NCBI RefSeq assembly: GCF_000829375.1
Contig: NZ_AP014624.1
Coordinates: forward strand, 5,146,001 to 5,210,000
From: Chryseobacterium sp. StRB126
GTDB taxonomy: Bacteria; Bacteroidota; Bacteroidia; Flavobacteriales; Weeksellaceae
DNA length: 64,000 bases
Direction: 5' to 3'
The notes under the pieces are model-generated. The model made no database searches and was not told the DNA's origin. It was given only the letters and a program-made list of their open reading frames with translations. A program made the position numbers and the translations under genes. This document shows, piece by piece, positions 9,908 through 20,100 of the stretch (positions are counted from its first letter, which is position 1; the number at the start of each line of letters is the position of its first letter).

Positions 9908-10280
9908 TTTAAATTTATTATTTTGTTGGATCTAACCAATTAAGGAAACGAAATTAAGCATTTATTACAAATTATGATAGTAATAAGCCTGTTATCTTTA
10001 CCCTGTGATTATCCATATTTTCACTTCTGTTAAGTATATTATGATGATATTAATAGAATTGTTGTAAGATATCATTCTTGTAAAAATATAGTTCGGAATT
10101 GCATTAGCTCAAAAGTTTTATAATACATTACAAAACTGTTTTTATGTTTAAGAAATACAAAAATGAGAAATGAAGAAAATGAGAATACAAATTATTAAAC
10201 AGAGATCGTTTCTTTACTCAGGCAGATCTTTATAAAAAGAATTACCAACAGATTAGTTCAAAAAAAGTATTCATATTATT
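9908..10280. other. AT-rich divergent intergenic region
   Basis: This stretch of about 370 bases separates two divergent glycosyltransferase genes and should hold both promoters. It is very AT-rich. I see no convincing TAnnTTTG element at the right distance, no stable hairpin and no short open frame with coding character. Confidence 0.5.
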
Positions 10281-11324
10281 ATGAAAGAAAGAAAAATATA
10301 TTTTATTTGCCCATCAGTTTCTGTGCCGTTTGGGGGTATAAAGCAAATCTACAAATATGTAAATATTCTAAACAATCACGGTTATAATGCTGCTGTCTTG
10401 CTCAAGAAAAATAAGAAAAAAGCTAATATTTGGTATCCTTTTACAAAGATTTCTTATCATTATGAGCTTATTAAGAATATTGAAAACAGCAGTAGCTCTA
10501 AAAATCATAAAAACAGTTTATACGAAAAATTAAAAATTTTCTTTCACTGTTTTTTTTCACCTCAAATAGAGAAAGATGCACTATTTGTTTTTCCGGAAAT
10601 ATATGGAAAATCATTTCATAAAACCATTCCCAATCATCAGTATGTAATCCTTAATCAGAATTGTTATTATACTTTTCAGGGTTACGGGTATGATTATAAT
10701 GAGGAAAACCCTTATTTAAGTAAAAACTGTATGGGAACTATTGTAGCATCAGAAAATGCGCAGAAGTACTTTGATCTTGTTTTCCCTTCACATAATTTAT
10801 ATAAAGCACGTTTAGGAATTGATACTGAAGTCTTTAATTTTGGTAATAAAAAAAAGCGAAAAATTGCTTTTATGCCAAGGAAACTTTCTGAGGATTCTTT
10901 GCAGATTATTAACATTATAAAAGCACGCAAAAAATTGAATGATTGGGAGTTTTTTCCAATTGATAATATGGATGAAAAAGAAGTTGCACAACATTTAAAA
11001 GAATCTGTTTTTTTCTTAAGCTTCAACCATAGAGAAGGTTTTGGACTTCCTCCTATAGAAGCTATGTCTTGCGGGTGTTTTGTAATTGGATATTCCGGGC
11101 AAGGGGGAAAAGAATATTTCAAAGAAGAATTTTCTTGCCTCATTGAGGAAGGTAATATTATTGATTTCGTTGAGAAATTGGAACATTACGCTTTGGAATA
11201 TAGTACGAATTCAGATCTCTTTTTTGAAAAGGGTAAAATAGCATCACAATTTGTTTTAGAAAATTATTCGCTGGAAAATGAGACAAAAGATTGGATCAAT
11301 ATATGGGAAAAGATAATTTCATGA
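10281..11324 (+). CDS. family 4 (GT-B) glycosyltransferase
   Basis: The 347-residue protein has the GT-B two-lobe pattern. The N-terminal glycine-rich loop is seen as PSVSVPFGGIKQIYKYV, and the C-terminal nucleotide-sugar region as NHREGFGLPPIEAMSCGCFVIGYSGQGGKEYF, with the EX7E-like glutamates of GT4 enzymes. No signal or membrane segment is present. It stands alone on the plus strand, ending before a shared terminator. Coding sequence here is visibly more AT-rich than gltX or icmF, in keeping with the variable nature of surface-polysaccharide genes. Confidence 0.82.
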   Translation: MKERKIYFICPSVSVPFGGIKQIYKYVNILNNHGYNAAVLLKKNKKKANIWYPFTKISYHYELIKNIENSSSSKNHKNSLYEKLKIFFHCFFSPQIEKDALFVFPEIYGKSFHKTIPNHQYVILNQNCYYTFQGYGYDYNEENPYLSKNCMGTIVASENAQKYFDLVFPSHNLYKARLGIDTEVFNFGNKKKRKIAFMPRKLSEDSLQIINIIKARKKLNDWEFFPIDNMDEKEVAQHLKESVFFLSFNHREGFGLPPIEAMSCGCFVIGYSGQGGKEYFKEEFSCLIEEGNIIDFVEKLEHYALEYSTNSDLFFEKGKIASQFVLENYSLENETKDWINIWEKIIS

Positions 11325-11407
11325 GGTTACAAAATTAGTTTTTGTAAAAAGTAAAACCTGTGAAATAAAATATATTCATCAAACTACAATAAAGTTCGAA
11401 CAAAAAA

Positions 11408-11438
11408 AATAGACTGACCTTTCGGTCAGTCTATTTTC
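11408..11438. terminator. bidirectional rho-independent terminator
   Basis: Twelve complementary bases on each side (core AGACTGACC / GGTCAGTCT) surround a TTTC loop, with A-rich and T-rich flanks. It lies between the convergent GT4 and lectin genes and can serve both. Confidence 0.85.
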
Positions 11439-11443
11439 TATAT

Positions 11444-12196
11444 TTATTTTTTATTTGCCCAAACTATACTGCCATTATTGTTGTATATCACAATATTACC
11501 ATCATTCTGAACTGAAAGTCTATCAATATTTGAGGAACTTACCCCTGTACTGTATACAGGCCTATTTGAAGAGTCATAAACTACCAGATTTCCATCGTCC
11601 TGAAAAATAGCACTTCGTCCTCTTCCTGCTGTTGCAGTAGACCAGATATCTTTTTTATTTCCATTACTATACATTACTAAATTACCATCTGTTTGGAAAA
11701 TTAAGTAATAGTTATAATCTTCAGAATATATCTTTTCGCCTTTTACAAATCTAAATCCTTTGTAAATATTACCTCTACTATAGCTTCCGGTATTATTAGA
11801 ATTTCCATTAGAATTATCATTAGAAGACCACAATGCATTTCTTCTTCTATTATAAATTACCAGATTACCGTCGTCCTGCATTTCAAGGCTGGTCGCATTT
11901 TTATTAACTGTATTTGTACTAAATACAGCATTTCCTGAGTAATTATAAACTACAAGATTGCCATCGTCCTGAAAAATTGCTCTCGTACCCTCGCCTTGTG
12001 TTTTAGAATCCCATTTCGGTTGGTTTCTACGATTGTAAACCACCAAATTTCCATCATTTTGAAAAGTCAGAAAATACTGTCCATTTTGAGATTCATACCT
12101 TCTATCTTTTATCAAATTAGTCCCTCGTGTAAAACTTTGGGCCATAATGCAAATACTTGCAAATAGACCAAACATTACAAATAAATTTTTTCTCAT
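11444..12196 (-). CDS. secreted tandem bulb-type (GNA-like, mannose-binding) lectin
   Basis: The 250-residue protein has a signal peptide (residues 1-19, ending IMAQ) and two beta-prism II (B-lectin, monocot mannose-binding lectin) domains, about residues 22-125 and 143-249, joined by an Asn/Ser/Gly-rich linker. Each domain carries three sugar-binding motifs QxDxNxVxY: residues 46-54, 76-84, 107-115, 168-176, 199-207 and 230-238. All six keep every key residue and are spaced about 31 residues apart. The tandem layout and size recall the LlpA lectin-like bacteriocins, though those lack a cleavable signal peptide. No T9SS tail is visible. Roles in adhesion, glycan capture or antagonism are all possible. 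Confidence 0.9.
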   Translation of the reverse strand: MRKNLFVMFGLFASICIMAQSFTRGTNLIKDRRYESQNGQYFLTFQNDGNLVVYNRRNQPKWDSKTQGEGTRAIFQDDGNLVVYNYSGNAVFSTNTVNKNATSLEMQDDGNLVIYNRRRNALWSSNDNSNGNSNNTGSYSRGNIYKGFRFVKGEKIYSEDYNYYLIFQTDGNLVMYSNGNKKDIWSTATAGRGRSAIFQDDGNLVVYDSSNRPVYSTGVSSSNIDRLSVQNDGNIVIYNNNGSIVWANKK

Positions 12197-12636
12197 AATT
12201 TAATTGATATATTTTAATATATAAAGATATATAATAAAAATCATTTTTTTGCTATCTACCCTCCAAAAGTACCTCGCACAGCTAACAAAAATTCAATGGT
12301 AAGAACTTTCCTTTTTCTTAATACAAAATATTAACAAATTTATTTTCTCTACTTCAAAGAAATTTCAACAAAAAGCATTGACTCTGGATTTCTTTCAACA
12401 AAAATAATTGAAGCTTAACTCAGAAATTTATTTTAATATACCTCTTATCCATTTAGAAAAAATGAAAAAAGAACTGACAAAAACTTGCAGCCATACAAAT
12501 CCGGTAAATAAATTAGAGCCTAAAACTTTCTGATTTAGAAAATAAAAATCAATTTATGCTAAATGTACAACAGGTTTAAAAGTAAAAATCGGAAAATACA
12601 CGGTCATAAATCATCTCCTAAACGCATAATTTTAAG
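12197..12636. other. intergenic region between lectin and gltX
   Basis: About 440 AT-rich bases lie between the divergent lectin and gltX genes. A short direct repeat, TTTCAACAAAAA, occurs twice near 12361 and 12395. No open frame with coding character, terminator or RNA gene is recognisable. The lectin promoter should be in the first part, but I see no clean -7 element for it. Confidence 0.4.
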
Positions 12637-12644
12637 TAAATTTG
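12637..12644 (+). promoter_or_regulatory. -7 promoter element of gltX
   Basis: TAAATTTG matches TAnnTTTG and lies 17 bases before the ATG at 12662. Because it falls inside the longer open frame that begins at 12563, it argues that translation starts at 12662. Confidence 0.65.
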
Positions 12645-12661
12645 CAAAAATTAAAATTGAA

Positions 12662-14170
12662 ATGGAGAAAGTAAGAGTACGTTTTGCTCCAAGTCCTACC
12701 GGACCTTTACATTTGGGAGGCGTAAGAACTGCATTATATGATTACCTTTTTGCAAAAAATCAAGGGGGAGAATTTGTATTGAGAATTGAAGATACAGACA
12801 CCGCAAGATATGTAGAAGGAGCTGAGGAATACATTGAGGAAGCTTTAGAATGGTGTGGAATTATCCCTGATGAAAGTCCTAAGAAAGGAGGAAAATTTGC
12901 CCCTTACCGACAATCTGAAAGAAGAGATATCTATGACAGATACACAGAACAGATCTTAAAAACAGATTATGCTTACATCGCTTTCGATACGGCAGAAGAA
13001 CTGGATGCTGTTCGTGCAGAATACGAAGCAAAAGGAGATGTTTTCTCTTATGATAATAAAACCAGAAACCATTTAAGAAACAGTCTTGCTCTTTCTGAAG
13101 AGGAAGTTCAGAAATTATTGGATGAAAAAACTCCTTATGTGGTAAGATTCAAAATGCCTGTAGACAGAGTATTGAATCTTGAAGACATCATCCGTGGAAA
13201 ATCAGCAGTGAACACCAATACATTAGATGATAAAGTTCTGGTAAAAAACGACGGAATGCCAACCTACCACTTCGCCAACATCATTGATGACCACGAAATG
13301 GAAATTTCTCACGTGATCCGTGGTGAAGAATGGCTACCTTCTTTGGGACTACACACCTTGTTATACGAAGCAATGGGTTGGGAAGCACCACAGTTTGCAC
13401 ACCTTTCTTTAATTCTGAAACCGGAAGGAAAAGGAAAACTAAGTAAAAGAGACGGGGATAAATTCGGATTCCCGGTATTCCCGCTTGATTTCAAAGATCC
13501 TGCAACAGGAATTGTTTCCAAAGGATACAGAGAAAATGGTTACCTTCCTGATGCATTCATCAATATGGTAGCATTATTAGGATGGTCTCCAGCAGATGAT
13601 AAAGAAGTTCTTTCTTTGGATGAAATGGCTAAAGAATTTGATCTTCATAAAGTACACAAAGCAGGCGCTAGATTCAGCAAAGAGAAATCTGAATGGTTCA
13701 ACCACCAGTATATTCAGATGAAATCGGATGAAGAGCTTCTTCAGATGCTTAAAAATTCAGATCTTGATCTTTCCAATGCTTCAGATGAAAAGCTGTTAAA
13801 AGTAATTCCTCTGATGAAAGAAAGAGCTACTTTCCCGAAAGACATCTACGAAAACGGGAAATTCTTCTTTGAGGCACCCACATCTTATGATGAAAAAGCA
13901 TCTAAAAAAGCATGGAATGATGAAACATCTGCTATTTTAGGAGAATTGGCTACCATATTTGCATCTACAGACTTTGCTGCAGAGACCTTAAAGCAAGCTA
14001 TGCATGATTTTGCGGAAAACAAAGGTTTGGGAATGGGTAAAGTAATGATGCCACTTCGTTTATCTTTAGTAGGAGAATTGAAAGGACCAGATGTTCCGGA
14101 CATTCTGGAAATCATTGGAAAAGAGGAAAGTATAGCTAGAATAAGCAATGCTATAAATAATTTTAAATAG
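12662..14170 (+). CDS. gltX: glutamyl-tRNA synthetase
   Basis: The 502-residue enzyme charges tRNA-Glu with glutamate. The class I signatures are both present: the HIGH-type motif in [12 protein letters not shown] (residues 9-20) and the KMSKS-type motif as GKLSKRDGD. The domain order and length fit bacterial GluRS. An upstream extension of 33 codons is open but contains the promoter and is basic and unlike the family, so the start at the ATG just before [12 protein letters not shown] is preferred. It is followed by accA on the same strand, 49 bases away, with a separate promoter. Confidence 0.97.
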   Translation: MEKVRVRFAPSPTGPLHLGGVRTALYDYLFAKNQGGEFVLRIEDTDTARYVEGAEEYIEEALEWCGIIPDESPKKGGKFAPYRQSERRDIYDRYTEQILKTDYAYIAFDTAEELDAVRAEYEAKGDVFSYDNKTRNHLRNSLALSEEEVQKLLDEKTPYVVRFKMPVDRVLNLEDIIRGKSAVNTNTLDDKVLVKNDGMPTYHFANIIDDHEMEISHVIRGEEWLPSLGLHTLLYEAMGWEAPQFAHLSLILKPEGKGKLSKRDGDKFGFPVFPLDFKDPATGIVSKGYRENGYLPDAFINMVALLGWSPADDKEVLSLDEMAKEFDLHKVHKAGARFSKEKSEWFNHQYIQMKSDEELLQMLKNSDLDLSNASDEKLLKVIPLMKERATFPKDIYENGKFFFEAPTSYDEKASKKAWNDETSAILGELATIFASTDFAAETLKQAMHDFAENKGLGMGKVMMPLRLSLVGELKGPDVPDILEIIGKEESIARISNAINNFK

Positions 14171-14188
14171 AATTACCATAATTTTTCA

Positions 14189-14196
14189 TACATTTG
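14189..14196 (+). promoter_or_regulatory. -7 promoter element of accA
   Basis: TACATTTG matches TAnnTTTG and lies 23 bases before the ATG at 14220, in the short gap after gltX. It suggests that accA can be transcribed independently of gltX. Confidence 0.55.
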
Positions 14197-14219
14197 AAAG
14201 ATTTAATTTACTTCAAGAA

Positions 14220-15176
14220 ATGGAATATTTAAGTTTCGAACTTCCTATCAAAGAATTGATGGACCAATACCAGACATGTTCTTTAGTAGGAGAAGAAAGT
14301 GGTGTTGATGTAAAATTAGCATGCAGCCAGATTGAGGATAAGATTTTAGAAAAGAAAAAAGAAATCTATAGCAATCTTACACCTTGGCAAAGAGTACAAC
14401 TGTCCCGCCACCCGGATCGTCCTTATACTTTGGACTATATTCATGGGATGGCAGACAAAGGCAGTTTCTTAGAACTTCATGGAGACAGAAATTTCGCTGA
14501 TGACCCGGCAATGATTGGAGGATTGATTACCCTGGACGGTCAGAGAGTGATGATTATAGGGACTCAAAAAGGAAGAACTACAAAGGAAAGACAGCACAGA
14601 AGATTCGGGATGCCAAATCCTGAAGGATACAGAAAAGCTTTAAGACTCATGAAGCTTGCTGAGAAATTCAACATTCCTGTAGTAACTTTAGTGGATACAC
14701 CGGGAGCTTATCCAGGATTAGAAGCTGAAGAAAGAGGACAGGGTGAGGCTATTGCAAGAAATATTTTTGAGATGGTTCAGCTTAAGACTCCAATCTTCAC
14801 TTACATCATTGGAGAAGGAGCAAGTGGTGGAGCATTAGGAATAGGTGTAGGTAATAAAGTATACATGCTGGAAAATACATGGTATACCGTAATTGCTCCT
14901 GAAAGTTGCTCTTCTATCTTATGGAGAAACTGGGATCACAAAGAAGATGCAGCTAATGCATTAAACCTTACTCCACAGGATGCTTTAAGAGAAAAGTTCA
15001 TTGACGGTATTATTGAGGAACCGCTTGGAGGTGCTCACTACGATCAGGAGACCACTTATTTGAACTTGAAAAATTCTATTTTACAAAATATCAAAGCTTT
15101 CTCTAAATTTACAGGACAGGAGCTTGAAACCCAGAGACAGGATAAATTCATTGCGATGGGTCAGTTTAAAGGATAA
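14220..15176 (+). CDS. accA: acetyl-CoA carboxylase carboxyltransferase subunit alpha
   Basis: The 318-residue protein is full-length AccA, which with AccD transfers the carboxyl group from carboxybiotin to acetyl-CoA to make malonyl-CoA for fatty-acid synthesis. Family blocks are clear: [22 protein letters not shown], the [16 protein letters not shown] segment, the active-site loop [20 protein letters not shown], and the oxyanion-hole region [15 protein letters not shown]. The start is the only ATG that gives the normal N-terminus. A strong terminator follows. No accD is in the window. Confidence 0.97.
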   Translation: MEYLSFELPIKELMDQYQTCSLVGEESGVDVKLACSQIEDKILEKKKEIYSNLTPWQRVQLSRHPDRPYTLDYIHGMADKGSFLELHGDRNFADDPAMIGGLITLDGQRVMIIGTQKGRTTKERQHRRFGMPNPEGYRKALRLMKLAEKFNIPVVTLVDTPGAYPGLEAEERGQGEAIARNIFEMVQLKTPIFTYIIGEGASGGALGIGVGNKVYMLENTWYTVIAPESCSSILWRNWDHKEDAANALNLTPQDALREKFIDGIIEEPLGGAHYDQETTYLNLKNSILQNIKAFSKFTGQELETQRQDKFIAMGQFKG

Positions 15177-15181
15177 AAAAT

Positions 15182-15213
15182 AAAAAAGGTTAAGAAATTT
15201 CTTAACCTTTTTT
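15182..15213. terminator. bidirectional terminator after accA
   Basis: A perfect palindrome (core AAAGGTTAAGAAA / TTTCTTAACCTTT) with A-rich and T-rich sides lies five bases after the accA stop and 20 bases after the convergent DUF6759-like gene. Confidence 0.88.
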
Positions 15214-15232
15214 ATTTTAGTTTTCTTCTTCG

Positions 15233-15997
15233 TTAATCAGCAACATTGAGAGCAATCTCTACATCCTGAGTTATTTTCTTTAGTGAAGAATATTTTGCAT
15301 CACATACCATTGTAGTCAAAACATATTCTCCTTTATCAATCAAAATAAAGTTTTCTCCTTTGGCAGGAACACTTAAATTATAATATTTTTTACCGCTTAT
15401 TTTCACGATCAGATTACAGCTTGATCTGTTTTTAATATTGATATAAGCCTCATTTTTATTGATATCATTATTAAAAAGATGTGTAAGCATCGCTGCTGTT
15501 TTTTTATTGGCTTCACTAGGTTCTGATTTTGCTGAAGAACCTGCACTTTTTACAGCACTCACCGAAGCATAGCTTGCAAGCCTTTCTTCTTTCAATGCAT
15601 TGATGGCATTATTTACTTTATCTGTATTCTTGGTATTATTTGCCGTGGATGCTTTATTAGCAGCTATTACTTTACCACTGTTCAGCTCATTATTTTTAAC
15701 AATATTTTCAATTTTTTCTTTGCTGATCGGCTTTATTGTAGGTTTAGCTTCAGGCGAATTATCTGCCATGATAATTTCCATCAGCCTTTTTTTAAAGAAG
15801 TCATTTCGGGCGTGCCCCGGGTTTTGCTTAATGAAGCCTGCGATCACTCTTGTCTCTTTTGAGACTTCAGCTTCCTGCTCCGTGTAAATAATCACGGTTT
15901 CTTTTTCCACAACAGCTTTAGATTTTGTTTTTTTCTTTTTCTGAGAAAAACCAAGGGAAAAAATGCATATAAAAAGGAGAAGGAAGATTTTTTTCAT
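15233..15997 (-). CDS. secreted DUF6759-like protein, paralog 1
   Basis: The 254-residue protein has a signal peptide (residues 1-18, ending GFSQ), a low-complexity Lys/Ala/Ser/Asn middle, and a conserved C-terminal domain of about 75 residues. That domain has the pattern NRSSCNLIVKISG, YYNLSVPAKGENFILIDKGEY and a second cysteine in MVCDAKYSS, and recurs in the genes at 28199, 29771 and 30464. The two cysteines are invariant in all four and may form a disulfide. I believe this is the family named DUF6759; function is unknown. It is separated from its paralogs by about 12 kb, and it is the only one on the minus strand. Confidence 0.72.
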   Translation of the reverse strand: MKKIFLLLFICIFSLGFSQKKKKTKSKAVVEKETVIIYTEQEAEVSKETRVIAGFIKQNPGHARNDFFKKRLMEIIMADNSPEAKPTIKPISKEKIENIVKNNELNSGKVIAANKASTANNTKNTDKVNNAINALKEERLASYASVSAVKSAGSSAKSEPSEANKKTAAMLTHLFNNDINKNEAYINIKNRSSCNLIVKISGKKYYNLSVPAKGENFILIDKGEYVLTTMVCDAKYSSLKKITQDVEIALNVAD

Positions 15998-16072
15998 TAA
16001 TCAAATCTTTAAAATAGTATTAAATATATTAATAACGTGAAAAGTCGTTTTTTAGTTTATCATTAAAATCAT

Positions 16073-16080
16073 TATCTTTG
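16073..16080 (+). promoter_or_regulatory. -7 promoter element of tsf
   Basis: TATCTTTG is a perfect TAnnTTTG match 60 bases before the tsf ATG, giving a leader of about 55 bases. It shows that tsf has its own promoter here rather than depending on rpsB transcription. Confidence 0.65.
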
Positions 16081-16140
16081 CACTGCTTTAAAATTAAGCT
16101 AAAAATTAATACTAATCTTAAATAAAAAATAATAGATATT

Positions 16141-16966
16141 ATGTCTTATACACCAGTTGCTGCAGACGTAGCTAAATTAAGAAACCAAACAGGTGCAGGT
16201 ATGATGGACTGCAAAAAAGCTCTAGTTGAAGCTGAAGGAGACTTCGAAAAAGCGGTAGATATCCTTAGAAAAAAAGGACAAAAAGTTGCTGCTAACAGAG
16301 CTGACAGAGAATCTACGGAAGGAGCTGTAATCGCAAGAGTAAATGAAGATAACACTTTAGGTGCTATCATCTCTTTAAACTGTGAGACTGACTTCGTTGG
16401 TAAAAACGAAGCTTTCATCGAACTAGCTTACGAATTAGCTGAAATGGCAATCTTCGCTGCTACTAAAGAAGAATTATTAGCTACAGATTTCCACGGAATG
16501 ACTGTTGCTGAGAAATTGATTGAGCAGACAGGTGTTATCGGTAGAAAAAATCGAAATTGGTACATTCGAAAGAATCGAAGGACCATTCCTAGGAGCTTAT
16601 ATCCACGCTGGAAACAAAATTGCTGCGATCACTTCACTTTCTGCAAAAGTAGACGGAGCTGATGAAGTTGCTAAATCCGTTTCTATGCAAGCTGCTGCAA
16701 TGAACCCAATCGCTCTTGACGAAACTAAAGTTTCTCAAGAAACTATCGACAAAGAATTAGAGATCGAGAGACACAAACTTACTGAAGAAGGTAAGCCTGC
16801 AAACATTATCGACAATATCTTAAAAGGTAAAATGCAGAGATTCTACAAAGACAACACTTTGGTACACCAAGATTTCATCAAGGATTCTAGTATCTCAGTT
16901 GCTGACTATGTAAAATCTGTAAATGCAGACCTAAAAGTAACAGGATTTATAAGAGTAAGCTTATAA
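16141..16966 (+). pseudogene. tsf: elongation factor Ts, reading frame interrupted by one extra base
   Basis: EF-Ts is the guanine-nucleotide exchange factor for EF-Tu. The N-terminal part (134 codons, 16141-16542) has the UBA-like start VAKLRNQTGAGMMDCKKALVEA and the core motif CETDFVGKNEAF. At 16543 there is one extra A: reading on in the same frame gives nonsense to a stop at 16660-16662, whereas skipping that base restores EKIEIGTFERIEGPFLGAY and continues to 16966. The joined protein is 274 residues, the usual length, ending VKVTGFIRVSL-like as DLKVTGFIRVSL. The gene is essential, so I suspect a sequence error or a functional frameshift rather than true loss. It is not next to rpsB, its usual partner. 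Confidence 0.9.
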
Positions 16967-16988
16967 TCCAGCTTTTTAGAATATATAG

Positions 16989-17017
16989 TCCCGGTGAAAA
17001 ATTCACCGGGATTTTTT
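16989..17017 (+). terminator. rho-independent terminator of tsf
   Basis: Ten paired bases (TCCCGGTGAA / TTCACCGGGA) around an AAA loop are followed by six T. It lies 22 bases after the tsf stop. Confidence 0.9.
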
Positions 17018-17133
17018 ATGGACTTACATTCTCAAATATGAACACAAAATGAAGTGAATTTTAAATTTTAAACAATTATACAGTAAACCAGAAAAGCAAG
17101 TTTTTTTTCTATAAAATTGCGATTATTAATACT

Positions 17134-17141
17134 TAAATTTG
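17134..17141 (+). promoter_or_regulatory. -7 promoter element of surface protein gene 1
   Basis: TAAATTTG matches TAnnTTTG and lies 18 bases before the ATG at 17160. Confidence 0.55.
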
Positions 17142-17159
17142 CGGCCCTTATAATAACGC

Positions 17160-20100
17160 ATGAAAAAATTTCTACTGACTTTTTGCACTTTTTTTTGTCT
17201 ATTAGTTAATGCCCAATTGGATACGGAACACTGGTTTGCGCCTATGTCTGCAAGTAACCTTCAGGGTACTCCAAAAGGGTATCTTTACCTTTCCACTAAT
17301 GAAACAGTACCTTTTACAGTACAGGTCTTTAATAACAACAATGTAATCGCTACCGTACAGCTCAGCAAAGGAAATCCTGTAAAACAGTCTATTTCCAATA
17401 ATATGATGATTGCTTCCGCAGCGTCCAGCCTCTTTAAATCTGTTTCAATGGGGTTACATGTTAAAGGCAGCAAGAAGTTTTTTGCCAGCTATAGATTTGT
17501 AGTGAAGGATCAGGCAGAATTTATTACCTCTAAAGGATTAGCCGGCATTGGAAAAACCTTCTTTGCTGGAGTAGCACCCATTACATCAGCCAAACCTTAT
17601 GTAAATTCCACGATTGGAATTACAGCTACGGAAGATAATACTACTGTAACCTTATCCGGATATGATCAGAATGTTATTTTCTCAGACTTAGTATCAGCAC
17701 CATCAAGAACTTTTGTTATCAATAAAGGAAAATCATATATTATTGAAGCACAGAGTAATCTAAGCCCTAATAACTTAAAAGGATTGGTAGGTGCAAAGAT
17801 TGTTGCTGATAAACCCATATCTGTAACCAATGGAAATTTTAACAGTATCTATACAACAAAGAACAGTACCAATGTGGATGTATTGATGGATCAGGCTGTT
17901 CCTGTTGAAAGATTGGGTAAAGATTTCGTAATGGTAAAAGGGAACGGACCAGCCAACTCAGGGATGGAAGCCGCTTTAGTAATTGCTACCGTAAACAATA
18001 CTAAACTTACAGTAAACGGAAATCCTCTTAACAGCATTACTCTTAATGTCGGAGAACATTATCTGGTACAGGGGACCTATTATGTGAGTCAGGCTAACGG
18101 AAACTTCAACATGAGCATTTCCGCAAACAATAATGTATATGTATATCAACTCCTTGCAGGGACTTCTACCGGAAATATTTATGCTACAGGAGGAATGAAC
18201 TTCATCCCGCCTTTAAGTTGCTTTTTACCTACAGAAATTAATGAAATTGGATCCATTGATGAAATAGGAAATGATTCCTTTAATGCAAGACTCAATATCA
18301 TCACACAAACAGGAGCTACAGTAACTGTTAACGGAACCCCTATTACAGCCAATGGTCCTGCATCTGTTACCGGAAATCCGAATTGGGTTACCTATTCTAT
18401 TCCCAGTGTAACAGGTAACATTACAGTCACTTCAACCAAACCTGTCACTGCAGGTATAGCAGCAGGAAACGGAGCTGTAGGATATGGTGGATACTTTGCA
18501 GGATTCTCATCCATTCCGGTGATTACTAAAACAGGAGACTGCTATAACGGTGTTCTTTTACAGGTAGAACCTGGTTATGATCTGTATAAATGGTATCGTA
18601 ACGGTACGGAAATCCTTGGTGCTACAACTCCTACTATCAATCCAGACTTATACGGATCAGGGATCTATACCTGTGAAATCACCAAAAACAGCTGTGAAAC
18701 CAGACTTACAGCAGAATATGATTACGCAACATGTCCACCTATCACAACCACAACTTATGATATTGGTTCATGCAACACAAAGGTAATTACCCCATCATTT
18801 AGCAGTTCAACTCAATCTGTAGTTCCGGCCCATACAAGTATTATGGTGCAACCTACCAATGGAACCGTTTCCATCAATCCAACAACAGGAGAAATTACTT
18901 ATACTCCAAATGCGGGTATGACTACAGATTTCACGGATACATTTACCTATTATATTCAAGGAAATGGTAATCCTGCTGCCTTTGAATATTTTAAAATTGT
19001 AGTAAATACTCATGTACTGAAAGTCACAAATGATGTTCAATTTTCCTGTGCAGATGCTAATGGAAACGGAACTTACAACCTGAAGGCTGCTAGCATTACT
19101 TCAACTCCCGGAGTTACGGTTGATTATTTCACCAATGCTAATTTAACCGGTCCTATTGCCAATCCGCTGAATTATACAGGACCTGCAGGAAATGTTTATG
19201 CCAATGTAACCTCTTATGGATGTTCAAAAGTAGCTACTATTACTTTAAATACATTCCCTATCCCGGTTATCAACACTACCAATTTCAATGCTAATAGCTG
19301 TGGAAATGATGTTGATGGAAGTGTACCTATCAACTTTGATAATGTTACACCACTAATAGTTGCCAATTCGGCTATTTCTACTGTAAAATATTACCTTAAC
19401 CAGGCTGATGCCATTGCAGGAAATAACAATACACTTCCTACCAACTGGACTTATACAGTGAATACAACAGTGTACATAAGAGCAACAGGGAATACAGGAA
19501 GTTGTCCACCGGTTTTTGGTCAGATCAATTTTACCATAGGAAATAAAGTTACTTTAATTACAAATAATGCTAACGCTGATGTCTGTGATAATGATATTAC
19601 CGGTTCTGAACCTGTAAACCTGAATGATTATAAAGGTTTGTTCACCGTTGATCCGGCTGTTATTTTATCATTCCATACTTCCGCAGCCGATGCACAGACT
19701 GGAACTAATGCCATCTCGGCATCACAGATTATTACTTCTGCAGGCGGCATTTTTTATATAAGATTCCAAAGTAATACAGCATGTGCTAATATGGGTGTTT
19801 TAATACTTTCTTTAAAAACACCTAAAAAATCTGCCACACTTCAGGATCAGATCGTTTGTTCCAATGAAAAAATTCTTTTAGATGCAGGGCCTGGCTTTTC
19901 ATCGTACTTATGGAGTAATGGAGCAACCACCCCAAGTATTAGCGCTTCTGCCGGAAATTATTATGTAGATCTTGGATTTAACGGTTGTGTATACCGGCAA
20001 CATGTAAAAGTTAATACTGCTCAGTCTCCTGTTATTTCAAAAATAGAGGTTTCCGGTACTACAGCAACTGTTTATGTAACAGGCGGAACCCCTCCTTACA

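Noticed and set aside
11444..12196. Lectin as eukaryotic (plant) contamination
   Set aside because: It lies between clearly bacterial genes, shares a bidirectional terminator with one of them, has no introns and has a bacterial signal peptide.
12563..12661. N-terminal extension of gltX
   Set aside because: The stretch contains the -7 promoter element and encodes a basic sequence not found in GluRS; the family start follows at 12662.
16520..16966. A separate gene for the second half of tsf
   Set aside because: The sequence is the direct continuation of EF-Ts after one base is skipped, and no promoter or family start is present.
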